From: Adineta steineri
Lineage: Eukaryota; Rotifera; Eurotatoria; Adinetida; Adinetidae
Assembly: GCA_905250115.1 (NCBI GenBank)
Contig: CAJNOI010000080.1
Span: 124,001-188,000, forward strand
Direction: 5' to 3'
DNA: 64,000 nucleotides
The notes beneath the pieces are model-generated. The model was not told where the DNA came from. It ran no database searches and saw only the letters and a program-made list of their open reading frames with translations. The position numbers and the translations under genes were made by a program. Of this stretch, positions 29,843 to 40,110 are shown piece after piece (positions within the stretch are counted from its first letter, which is position 1; every line of letters starts with the position of its first letter).

Positions 29843-30594
29843 TTAAAATAAAAAAGTATTCACATAATTGCATCTATACAATGTACTAAGCGAAAATAAT
29901 AAAGATAAAAGCAATGGCACATGACGAGATGAGGATGAGGGTGATTTAGTCGTATCTTTATTGTCTGATGTTTTACTCTCAGCGACTTCAATTCGTCGAC
30001 TATTTATTGCAAAAAATGTAGTTAATAGTGTTGTTGGAATCGTCGTCGTCGACGGGATTGTTGTTGTTGTAGTAGTAGCAGGAGTAGAAACGATAGTAGT
30101 CATTGTAGTAATTATAACTGTAGGAGATTTTAATGTTGATGCTATCTGAATATATTGTAGATTATCTTCTTCAATTGCAATATCTTCATCTTCACTATAA
30201 TCTTCATCATCAAAATCATTTATTTCATTTGCTTTTCTCATATCGTTCCGTAAATCATATATAATTTGTTCTGTCAAGGGTAAACTTTCATGAGGATGAA
30301 ATCTCATTTGTGGAACTATCTAATAAAATCAAAAATCAAAAGAAAAACAAATAATTACAATAGATAATTTCATTGTTAACTCTTACATTAACTGAAGAAA
30401 ATGATGATATATTAACACTAGTATTCATTTCACCCTGTATTAAACTAAAATTAATAATAAATAAATAATTATCTATTAATTTATAGAATGAATAACAGAG
30501 AATTTTACCGTGTTGTACGAAGAACAAGAAATATAAGTTTCCATAGATGACAACAATCAAATAGAGAATGATGAATTGATGGAAATAATTGCAT
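29843..30594 (-). CDS. Unidentified Thr-rich protein, possibly membrane-linked
   Basis: Three exons (30594-30509, 30444-30387, 30319-29843) join in phase to 206 aa. The N-terminus ([19 protein letters not shown] then [10 protein letters not shown]) is moderately hydrophobic. A segment [20 protein letters not shown] is followed by [18 protein letters not shown] and an acidic patch [20 protein letters not shown] Thr/Pro-rich stretch ([20 protein letters not shown]) comes next, and the C-terminus contains a hydrophobic run [15 protein letters not shown]. The Thr-rich part suggests O-glycosylation if secreted. I do not recognise the family. The start is uncertain, and the alternative frame upstream would give a signal-like peptide ([14 protein letters not shown]) but does not splice on. 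Confidence 0.5.
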
Positions 30595-31510
30595 TTCAAT
30601 TTTATTTATTAATATAATCAACAAAGTGTGAACATAATATAACTTGATCTAAATAGTTTAAGTAACCGATAAGAAATCTTTCATGACTGATGTAAAAAAA
30701 TAGAATAGAAAAAAGAGAAAGAAAGAACAAAAAAAAATAGATTTTCAATCTAAGTTGATACTTTCATGTTTGTCGTTTTTCATAAAGACTATAATATAAT
30801 CTTCGACTTAACAATAACGAACAATCATCAAAACAGAGAGAGAAAAAAATGTATAAATATCAATTCATTCGGATAAGAACATTTTTGAATATAAAAAAAA
30901 AGAACTATGCTATTTCAATTAATAAAAGCAAGGGAGCGACAAGACTTGTTGACAAACTGTTTCTCCGTTAGATTTTTTCCTGTCTTCTCCGGTTTTTCTT
31001 TTTTTCTCTTTATCCTCTCTTTCTTTCTTTTTTTTTGTTCTTCTTCTCTCTCTGTCTTTTACTCAATAATCTATTTTCTACTTATATATGGATATGTGTC
31101 TAACTCATTATTTAATGATTTCTTGATAGGAAAACAAATTAGCACCTATAGTGTTTCGCTTTTATATTCTTTCCTGATCACATACCGATCTTATATCAAA
31201 GAACTATTCTTGAACAAAAAATCGAACTCGTCACAAGGGATCGCTTAGACATTTATGTTAACCTCTCATAGTCGCCAATTGCTTCTCTACTTTGTCACAA
31301 AGTACCATCTTCCTTTTTTCTCTGTCACCCTTCTTGTGCATTTTTCATTTCCGCTATAATAATGCGAATCGACGCATAAGGGGTCTAACGAATGTGCGTC
31401 ACACGGTGTGAAAGCCTCATTGTAATAAACTCGCTGTATTGAGATGCAGAAAAATCGTTATGAACAATTCCTTTTTCTTTTTGCTTCCATATTTTTCTTT
31501 CTTATTTCCC

Positions 31511-31540
31511 ATATATATATAATATATATATATATATATA
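31511..31540. repeat. (TA)n microsatellite
   Basis: Alternating AT over about 30 bases with one interruption (ATAATA). Confidence 0.85.
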
Positions 31541-31793
31541 AAGCTCGAGGACATTTTTCGATGTTTTCTTCTCTCGCTCTTGTTTTACTCGACGTATCTA
31601 CTATTATGACTATTACTTATAAGAACCTCTTTCATAAGAAAAGCGTCGGAAGATGAACGCATAAAAATAAGCGAAGCGATAGGATGCGATTGGAAAACAA
31701 TTAGATCTCAAAGGATATATTCGATGAATGAACGTGACATTAACCTGACAAAAATCAAATGATAATGACGTTTCTATGTAAGCGTCAATAAGA

Positions 31794-31810
31794 AGAGAGA
31801 GAGAGAGAGA
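31794..31810. repeat. (GA)n microsatellite
   Basis: A run of about eight GA units preceding an A tract. Similar GA runs occur at 21424-21434 and 34169-34184. Confidence 0.8.
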
Positions 31811-32060
31811 AAAAAAATCAGAATCCATATGATAGATTAGATGATGAAGACGAGAAAAAGTACAAGATCAACTTGATTGGATGAATATGTTGAAGAAGTA
31901 GTACTTGAACTAATTTGACAAGATTATGAATAAGACAGCTAATATGTTTCTTTTCTGTTACGAGTCTTGTCTCTCTCGTTTTATGTATATTTATTTGAAT
32001 GATCAGAAAAAAAACCGATGTTTCAATTAAAATAACAATACAGAAAAATTAACCATTTTC

Positions 32061-33882
32061 TCATTGAGCAGTATCTTCGTGTACTTTATTTAAAAATTCT
32101 TTCATTCCAACATATGTTTCACGACAAACAGCAGGTGCTTCTGATACTGGTAAAACAAAGCCAATGTTTGATTGTTCTAAAAGAAAATTTTCATTTTTTT
32201 TAATCAAAAGAAAACAAAATTAGTTTACGTTGTGTTGGTGGAAGTTCAATTGTATATGAATGTTTAATACCCAATGAATCATAAGCCCAGTCACAAGTGC
32301 TACCACTTGCAATATCTTGAAAATAAATAAATAAGAATTTAATTTCAATCGAAAAATAAAATAACTTACATAATAATCCTGAAATACTACCAACAGCATA
32401 TTTTGTACCACGAACTGCAGTAAGAGCATTTGCACCAGCTTGTGCTGTTGCTAATTGTTTTTGATAATCTTTTGGTAAACCTGTTGTATAACCGTACTAG
32501 ATAATTTCGTTTAAAGAAAAATTCTTCTTAAAAAATAAATATAAACTTACTGGTGTACTAAAAATAAAAAAAAAATTTTATTAAATAAAAATGGAGATAT
32601 AAGAAAACATTAAATTTTACTTACAACCACCATTGACCATAGGCATGAAATGACATATACATGTCCCAAGTGCCCTTTAATGATTCAAGAAATTTGACAA
32701 CATTTTGTGTTTCGATTTCACTTCCTGCTGATCGACCTGTGGAAAGAGATTAAGAAAAAATAATATTATATTTTTATTAAATTTGATTTCTCTTGATACT
32801 TACCACAATATGTCTCACTACATGCACTAGTACTAGAACCGCCTAATAAAAAGAATATAGAAGTAATATTTGTTTTTCATAATATTTTTATTCTATACCG
32901 GTATTCCATTTCCATGGATAATTACGATTAAGATCAACACCATTGCATAAAACGTTTGTTGGAAAACGATTTTTACGCCATAATCGATTCTAAATTTGTT
33001 TATTTTTGTTAAAATTAATAAAAAATATAATGCAACTTACACCTGATGTTTGACTATATTCATAACCTTAAATTATAGAGAACTAAAACTAATTTTATTT
33101 CGAAATAATTTTTCTTTTACCATCAGGATTAAGTGATGGAGCAACATAAACAGTCCATTTATCAAGTATCTGACGTATTATAGGATCTCTATTATTATAC
33201 TCATTAATGAATTCCTCAGTTAACCAAATACATGTTGTAGATGTGATCCATTCTAATTTTTAATAAAAATAAATGTAATTACATGTTATTTTGTTTTTTT
33301 GTTTCTACCTCTTGCATGAATACCACAATCAATCCAAATATTTCTTGTTGAAGCTGGATTCATTTTTATAGAAATTACTTTTATTGATCGACCTTCATAA
33401 GTTTTACCAATATCAATAACTTTAATATGTGTTGGATCAGCAGCAGCTTTTTCGTCAAGATATGTTTCCATTTGTTTATAAGTAGCATATGTACCAACAA
33501 TACGTGGTTCAGCTTCTCCTAACCAACGACTTTGAATTTGTCTCATTAAACGATCTTGTGCAAGTTCTTTTTCTTCATTATCAATAACTTCTTGAATATC
33601 ATTAACAATGATTTCATATGGTAATGAATATTGTTTAAATTGTGATACATATTGATCATATTCATTTGCACGTATACGAACATCAACTGATCTATTTGGT
33701 GCCATAATTTCTGTCCAAAAATCCAATGAAGTTGTTTCTTCAAGAGCTTGAAGATAATGTATATGTTCATCTGTGAATGGTTCTAAACGAACTAATTTAT
33801 CGTGAACATATGCACGTTCACTGTTAATACTCCATATTGCTAGACATGCAAAGGTAAAAACAAAAGAAAATAGACGATTCAT
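32061..33882 (-). CDS. Secreted M14 zinc carboxypeptidase (A/B type), pro-enzyme
   Basis: Ten exons: 33882-33309, 33252-33121, 33066-33041, 32989-32899, 32842-32804, 32736-32625, 32557-32551, 32496-32370, 32315-32229 and 32176-32061, about 436 aa. It has a signal peptide ([21 protein letters not shown]), an activation pro-domain, then the peptidase. Zinc ligands sit in GIHAREWI (His, Glu) and SFHAYGQWW (His). Substrate residues are in LNRNYPW (Asn, Arg) and GLLYIASG (Tyr). The catalytic Glu is in YTIELPP. The S1' position in [10 protein letters not shown] is Cys, unlike Ile (CPA) or Asp (CPB), so specificity is unclear. It probably acts in digestion. Exon 7 is only 7 nt. Confidence 0.93.
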
Positions 33883-34191
33883 GATGACAAATCGAAAGAA
33901 TAATGAAATAATAAAAATAATCTAGATTATATAGATGTCAATGACATGGTCTTTTTCTTTTTATTCTTATTAATCCTTTCTTGATTAAATATTACGCTAT
34001 ACGCAAAAGTGCATTGCAGGTTAAGCGAAAAATTGCCAGATGTTTGTTAATGACCGAAGGCCCTTTTATATTTATTTTTAATGTTGAAATTTTTTGAAAA
34101 TAACAGAAAAATAGAAAATCAAATTTTGTTTTTTTGTGTATGTGAAATATTACAATAGATATACATAAAGAGAGAGAGAGAGAAAGATTAT

Positions 34192-35760
34192 TTATGTGTT
34201 AACTGTATCAGCAAATGATGCAGCTGCATTTGGTGGTATATTTGAAGTTGATTCATAGACTGAAGCATCTTGATGACTAGGTAATAATTGTGAACGTTCA
34301 CTTGATATTGGTGGACGAGTAATAAATCGTCGAAATAAATTTGTCCATACATCATTATAAATACCCATACCAATAACCAAAAGTATAAAACCTATGATTT
34401 GTAATGGATAAAAAGCTTGCCATTGTAATGCTAATGATACAATCCAAATAATTAATGTTCGACCACTATCAAGAACCATACGTGTTGTTGATGATAATTC
34501 TTTAGTTACAGATATACCAGCGAAATTAAAAAATGCAATTGAAAATACATTTCCTTAAAACGAAAAAAAATAATGGTTGTAAATAGATTTTACGTTTTTT
34601 TTGCTTACCAAGTGTAGCAAGAATGATAACCCAATTGCCACCCATTTGACAAAATGCTGTTGGAACATCTTCAAGACGATGATCAGGACCTGAATTTGAT
34701 GTTGGAACAATGATAAAATAAAACTAGTAAGAAAATTAAAAGGTCAAATATGCAAATCCTATTCAAATAAATTACAGGTATAAGAAGAAGACCAAGAGTA
34801 CAGAAACCAAATGTTCCTTCCCAACCAACAACTTGTAATGGCGGAATATTATGTTTTCTCACGAAGCGTTCTTCATAAACAACCTATATATAAAATTTAT
34901 AAATAGAATATATTCTTTTTCAATATTGATTCATACTTGAAAACTAGTAAATAACATTGCAACAAGTATAAGTGCATCACCTGCAATTTTTTCCATATTT
35001 GTGTGATTACCTTCAGGATGTTTGGAAAAAATAATATCTGATATACCAACAACAGCAAGACCAGCAACGACTGTAAGTATACCAAGCCATTGTTTCCATG
35101 TTAAATTTCTTCGAAGAAATATAACACTAAAATGAAATTTCATATTATATGAGAAGTAGTTTTTCTTCTTCTTTCAAACCTAAGTATAGCAGTAAAAACC
35201 ATAACTGAACCTCGTAACATTTGAAATGAACTTGCACTTGTATAATTTAATGCAATATATGATAAACATGTTGAAAGCATATCACATATAGATGCAATCC
35301 AAAATATAAATGGATTAAATGTTTGTTCACCATCGACTAAACGTGTTTCTCGTTGAATTTTTATTGGCCAATAACGAACTATACGTGATGATGCATCACC
35401 TTTATATACCATTCGTTCAATACGATATTGTGCAGTTGAATACCAGATAAATTTAAATGCTAATAAACATAAAAATTCACCTAAGAACATACCAACACCC
35501 TTAACAAATTCAATAGTTATTAATTTTACAAAAAATAAGACTTTTTACTTGAAGAAATGGATGTTCAAATGTAACATTTCCACCTGTTCCATCGCAAAAA
35601 TGTGATGTTTGTCTTTATAAAGAAAAAAAGAAAGAAAATTTTCGAAACACAAAAAAACAATTTTTCAATACCGATCAGCCCATTTTGTTGATAATGTATT
35701 AAGACTACCAGTAACTAACATAAGACCAGCTAAGAATAATTGATACGGAGTAAACGCCAT
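34192..35760 (-). CDS. SLC35F6: SLC35F6-like drug/metabolite transporter superfamily protein
   Basis: Seven exons (35760-35672, 35612-35549, 35499-35180, 35126-34937, 34883-34776, 34723-34609, 34553-34192), about 415 aa. The start MAFTPYQLFLAGLMLVTGS with NTLSTKWADR is diagnostic of SLC35F6. It is followed by FEHPFLQGVGMFLGEFLCLL, NYTSASSFQMLRGSVMVFTA, LRRNLTWKQWLGILTVVAGL and GISVTKELSSTTRMVLDSGR. Ten membrane helices are expected. The cytosolic tail has SERSQLLPSHQD, containing an acidic-dileucine-like sorting signal. Family members sit in lysosomal and mitochondrial membranes, with transported substrate uncertain. The stop of the upstream MFS gene is only 180 bp before this ATG on the same strand. 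Confidence 0.92.
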
Positions 35761-35940
35761 TATTATCTACAAATAAATTATAGAATGTTTAATATTTTGA
35801 CATACTCTATGAAATACGTTATTTATAATTGACTATATACGAAAATATTCACGTGATTCTCTTTCATTTTATTATCATATACATCATTCACAAAGAACGC
35901 GAAAAAGAAATGGATGAAAGACAACATATTCTATATATAA

Positions 35941-37817
35941 CTATTTACATGAAAGTATATATTTATTTTGATTTTTACTATGAACTAAAGGATAATATCG
36001 TTGAAATTTATTAAATCGATTTGATGAATTTTTATTTCTATGATTTCTTATCTTCGTTGTTTTTCTTCTAGTCAAATAATAATCATTCAATAATATATAA
36101 CTGTAATATAATATATATATATGTAGAGTTTATATTTTCGATGATTTCATAATATACTTACATAAATATCGGTAATGTTAAAAAATGTAAAAAACAAGCA
36201 AGAAAAAATATGAAATTAGGATAAATATTAATTGTATATGAATAAAGAATATTAAATAAAATCGATCCAATTAATGCATCGATTGATTCAAATGATGCAA
36301 TTATCGAAAATATTTTACCTTCTTCATTAGAATTACAAATTTTTGAAATATATGAACGTATACCTACAACAACATATGATGATAACATACCAAATAATGG
36401 TACTAAAAATCATTCAAAATAGAAGAATTTTATATATATAAAACTATACTCATAAATATAGTTGTTTTTGAATAACTAATAGCATATAGAAAATCAATTG
36501 CACATTTTGATAATGTCCCAAGTATTGTACATGTCATATCATTTATATTAAATAAATAACGTAATATTGGTAATATAAGTAATAAACCAATACTAAGAGC
36601 AAATGATTTTAAACCACGAAATATTCCATAAAGACTTTGAGAAAATGATAATGGAAATTTCTTTAAATAAAGATAAACAACTGATGATTCACCTAGATAT
36701 TAAATCGAAAAACTTATTACTATTAAAACTAATGAAAAATTCATCAATGCAAAAAATATTTTTATTTACCGATACTTGTTAAACTAAATAAGAAAAAGTT
36801 CATTAATGATTCATAGGAGATTAGAGAGCTGCGGATCCACGATTTTCTGGACTCGGATCCGACCCAGACCCATACCCGGTTGGGTCTGGGTTTACTCGCA
36901 GCTCCCTGTAGGGAATACTCGTTTTAGTTAACAGAGCAAGTGTATAATCTATCAATAACTTACATACTACATAATAAAGCGGCTAGAGTTAAAAGAAGAT
37001 ATTTTCTTTGATGAAATTTTCTTTTTCGAAATAAAATTTTAAATGAATCTTTAATATCATTCCAAATAAATAATGTTTTAGTAAAATTTTTCCATAGAAA
37101 AATATTTTCTTTCATTGGTAGAACTTCTTTAACATAGATTAGAATATAAATAATATTAATAGAATGAATAAAAATGATAAATAGAAAATTTAATTGAAAA
37201 TTTGTTAAATCAAGTAAGATTCCACTTAATATTGAACCAATTGTTGAACCAAACATTAAACATGATTCGATAATTGCAATAGATTCACGACGATTTTCAA
37301 TTGTTGTTATATATGTTAGATAACTATAGATTATTGAAAACATGGTTGATGTTGAACCAAATAAACTAAATATTAAATTTGATAAAAAAAATATTTCAAT
37401 TGATAGATTTGATTTAAATATTGATATAAATAAATTAACTATTGTTGATAGTATACAACCGATATTAACTAATATCATTGGGATTTTATGTGAATATTTA
37501 TTTGACCATGTACCATAGATTATTGAAATAAATATTGATGGAATTGTATAAACAACATTATAATACATGACATAGATAGATGCATATTTTTGTATGATTA
37601 TTTCAGAAATATTTGTTTGATTTTTATTTATTGAATTACATAATGATATATTATATAGTTTATAACAAACTTGACGATAAAGTAATGCTTCATCTGTTGG
37701 AATATTTATATAAATTGCTAACATATAGAGAAAAACAACTGGTTCAATACTAATTGATTTCAAATAAGAAATATTAGATTTTGATGGAAATTGTTTATTT
37801 TCATTTAATCTTATCAT
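35941..37817 (-). CDS. SLC46-like MFS transporter
   Basis: Main exon 37817 to about 36967 (MIRLNENKQF..., SISIEPVVFLYMLAIYINIP, GTWSNKYSHKIPMILVNIG, RRESIAIIESCLMFGSTIGS). This is followed by a predicted 14-nt exon at 36783-36770, the GESSVVYLYLKKFPLSFSQS exon, the VPLFGMLSSYVVVGIRSYIS and EEGKIFSIIASFESIDALIG exon to 36162, and a basic tail exon 36067-35941. The 'EPVVFLYML..', loop-2 'G.WS(D/N)' and 'GE.SV.YLY' signatures fit the SLC46 family (PCFT-related). About twelve helices are expected. Substrate cannot be told. The sequence is more Ile/Asn-rich than its neighbours. A GC-rich insert lies in the intron after the first exon. Confidence 0.82.
36822..36915. mobile_element. GC-rich inverted-repeat insert in the SLC46-like intron
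   Basis: GAGCTGCGGATCC at the left and CGCAGCTC at the right pair as short inverted ends. Inside, GACCCAGACCC faces GGGTCTGGGT, and CGGATCCGA is a near-palindrome. GC content is far above its surroundings. A target-site duplication was not convincing. Confidence 0.55.
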
Positions 37818-39841
37818 AGATTTTTTTATTTAAATGTAATTGAATTGAATATCATATGACATATGATAACGATTGAGAGAGAAATCGATTTATTCATTGA
37901 ATCAATCAATGATTCGTTAATGTTTGTGGATAGAGAATTCTATTGCAATCAGAGGTCGCTATTCAACAGAGAATTTTATGATTGGCACTGGAAATCAAAT
38001 CGAATTTTCAATTGCTTATTACAGAAAGCTAATTATGTAAAAATTTTCCTAATATGTATAATTTGCATCATTGAAAAGGTTTACTCCCGATTTGATCTTA
38101 TTGTATTTCGATCCTATTCGATGTTTTTAATGCTATGCGAAGCAAAGCATTTATGTAGTCCTTCGCGAGTTTTCTTGCTTTCTCGACGTACACATTCAAA
38201 GTTGTCATTTTGTGCTAGGATTATTTCAGCAACGAAATATCGAAAAACTTCCGTTTAAGAGCAAAATAAAAATATCGAAATCGAACTGATACCATTCGTT
38301 TATTAATTTTCAACCGGACCATCTTGAGGATGTGAATAATTAGAATATATATGAGATACACTCACATCCTAATCCTAGAATTGCAGATGTATCCAAGTAA
38401 ATAAATTATATAAACGGTTTGATTTATAAATCGATGCTTTTTCAACAAAAGAGCAATGTGTGAATATATACTATGAATTAAATTCATTCTTTAATGTTTT
38501 CTAAAACTAATTCATGATTTATTCTAATAATTGATTCAAACCATTCAAAAATATTGATCATCATATATTTTTCGTTCGTAAATATCGTTAGCTTCAAGCT
38601 CAACATAAAGATAATCTCACGATAAAATACAAATATACCTTATATAACGATTATATTAATAATTTGATAAAAAAATTAGTTTGTATTCTACTGTCATATA
38701 CAGCGAAGAAAATGGTCGTTCATGAATAAATTGCGTTCTCTTCATTACTTTAACCTAAGCAGAAAAATTTGGTTACAAATAAAAATGAAAATTGTGTGGC
38801 AATATCATTATATGTCAATGAGTTCTTGTTTAATTTGAGAAATTGAAGAAAAGAATGTTTTATTTAATACGTTGCCATTCAAAATCTGAAAGTATATTTT
38901 ACAGATAATTTCACAAATTATCAACAGTTGAGTTCTTGATGCAAATATTTCATAAGATAATATGTGATAGTTTTCAGAAATAACTTTTAGTCGAATAGAA
39001 GCTACGTCTAAAAGATAACACAAACATATTGCCTATGAAAACATGAACTATAGAAGTATTATAAGTCAATTCTCAAAGACAAAAAGTATTGTTGAATAAC
39101 TTCAATTTTTTTATTTTCAAAATTGGATGACATTGAAATGCCTGCAATAGATTTTTCTCATCTGTATGTAGATACATGTGAATTCTTTTTGTAGAACGAA
39201 CAATCATTTGTGAAGCTGACAAGTAAAAATAAATATGTGAATGTCTATCACAGAAGATCGTAATATAATTAAGAAGGTGTAAAGCTTTGCAAAAATTTAC
39301 ATCTGATCTTTATCCAGTGGCAAGTAGGTGAGAATAATCAATTAGATGATTCCATTAGAGTCAATTTACTCATTTCAAACATACGATTAGTATGAAAACA
39401 AATAATACGCAAAGGAACATTCATGAATTTTATTCATTTTGAAAATATATCAATACTGATATTTTTCTTTTGATTTACCTGAATGTGTCTATTTTGTTGA
39501 TCTTTCATATTTTTGATAAAACTATATAAGTTATAGAACATGCATACATGTGGTCGTTGACTCATGAAAATAAAAAGAAGATAAAAAAGAACAATCGACA
39601 ACACATATAATAATTAAATGTTTCTTATTCTGTTTGCTAGAAATGGTTTTAATCTTTTTCCTCATTATTCCAATAGAAAGTCTTTATTATTGTTCTGATA
39701 TTTTTGTCATATTATTCAGTAATCATTTGTTTCGAAATCAAAATAATTGTAAATTTCCATCATTCTGTAGTATTGAATGAAAAAAACATAAAAACCTCTT
39801 TAGAAATTTTCTGTAAGGACAAATATTTTATAAACTATTTC
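37818..39841. other. Intergenic, no supportable gene
   Basis: About 2 kb of AT-rich sequence. A 131-codon ORF at 37863-38258 and a 71-codon ORF at 39023-38808 (minus) lack recognisable domains or splice context and are not called. The stretch ATGCGAAGCAAAGCATTTAT near 38135 has a repeat-like feel but no second copy was found in the window. Confidence 0.5.
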
Positions 39842-40063
39842 TTACAGATTATTGTTTCGAATTGTCAACAATAATCGTACTTTAACATCCTTTTCGTTTG
39901 TCGGTAACTGATACATATGTCTAATAATACCTGTAATATTTTGTGGTGTTGGTTTATACTTAACAAACATTAAAAAACCAGGTGAAATACTGATAACAGT
40001 AAAAACAATGTAAATGATGATAAAAAGAACAATTTCTACTATAAAATGACACGTTATTCTCAT
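39842..40063 (-). CDS. Possible small type II membrane protein or gene fragment
   Basis: An ORF of 73 codons starting MRITCHFIVEIVLFIIIYIV with an N-terminal hydrophobic segment and then FVKYKPTPQNITGIIRHMYQ. A donor-like GTAAGA falls two codons before its stop, so more exons may follow at lower coordinates. One possible continuation after the TTACAG near 39817 stays open for about 29 codons. It could be the remnant of a membrane-anchored enzyme gene. Its ATG is only 47 bp from the divergent ART/TPR start. The family is unknown and confidence is low. Confidence 0.3.
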   Translation of the reverse strand: MRITCHFIVEIVLFIIIYIVFTVISISPGFLMFVKYKPTPQNITGIIRHMYQLPTNEKDVKVRLLLTIRNNNL

Positions 40064-40110
40064 TCATTTATAAACATTTCTTCTTGAAATAGTCTACATT
40101 ACAACAAAGA

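Larger units (their letters stand above)
30595..32060. other. Intergenic, low-complexity
   Basis: About 1.5 kb with pyrimidine-rich stretches (30960-31060), a TA microsatellite (31511-31540) and a GA microsatellite (31794-31810). ORFs here read as low-complexity Phe/Leu/Ser strings and are not credible genes. Confidence 0.6.

Noticed and set aside
30907..31248. ORF with long Phe/Ser/Leu strings
   Set aside because: It lies over pyrimidine-rich low-complexity DNA; repetitive translation with no domain.
37863..38258. 131-codon ORF on + strand
   Set aside because: No recognisable domain, no splice or neighbouring support; composition fits chance reading in AT-rich DNA.
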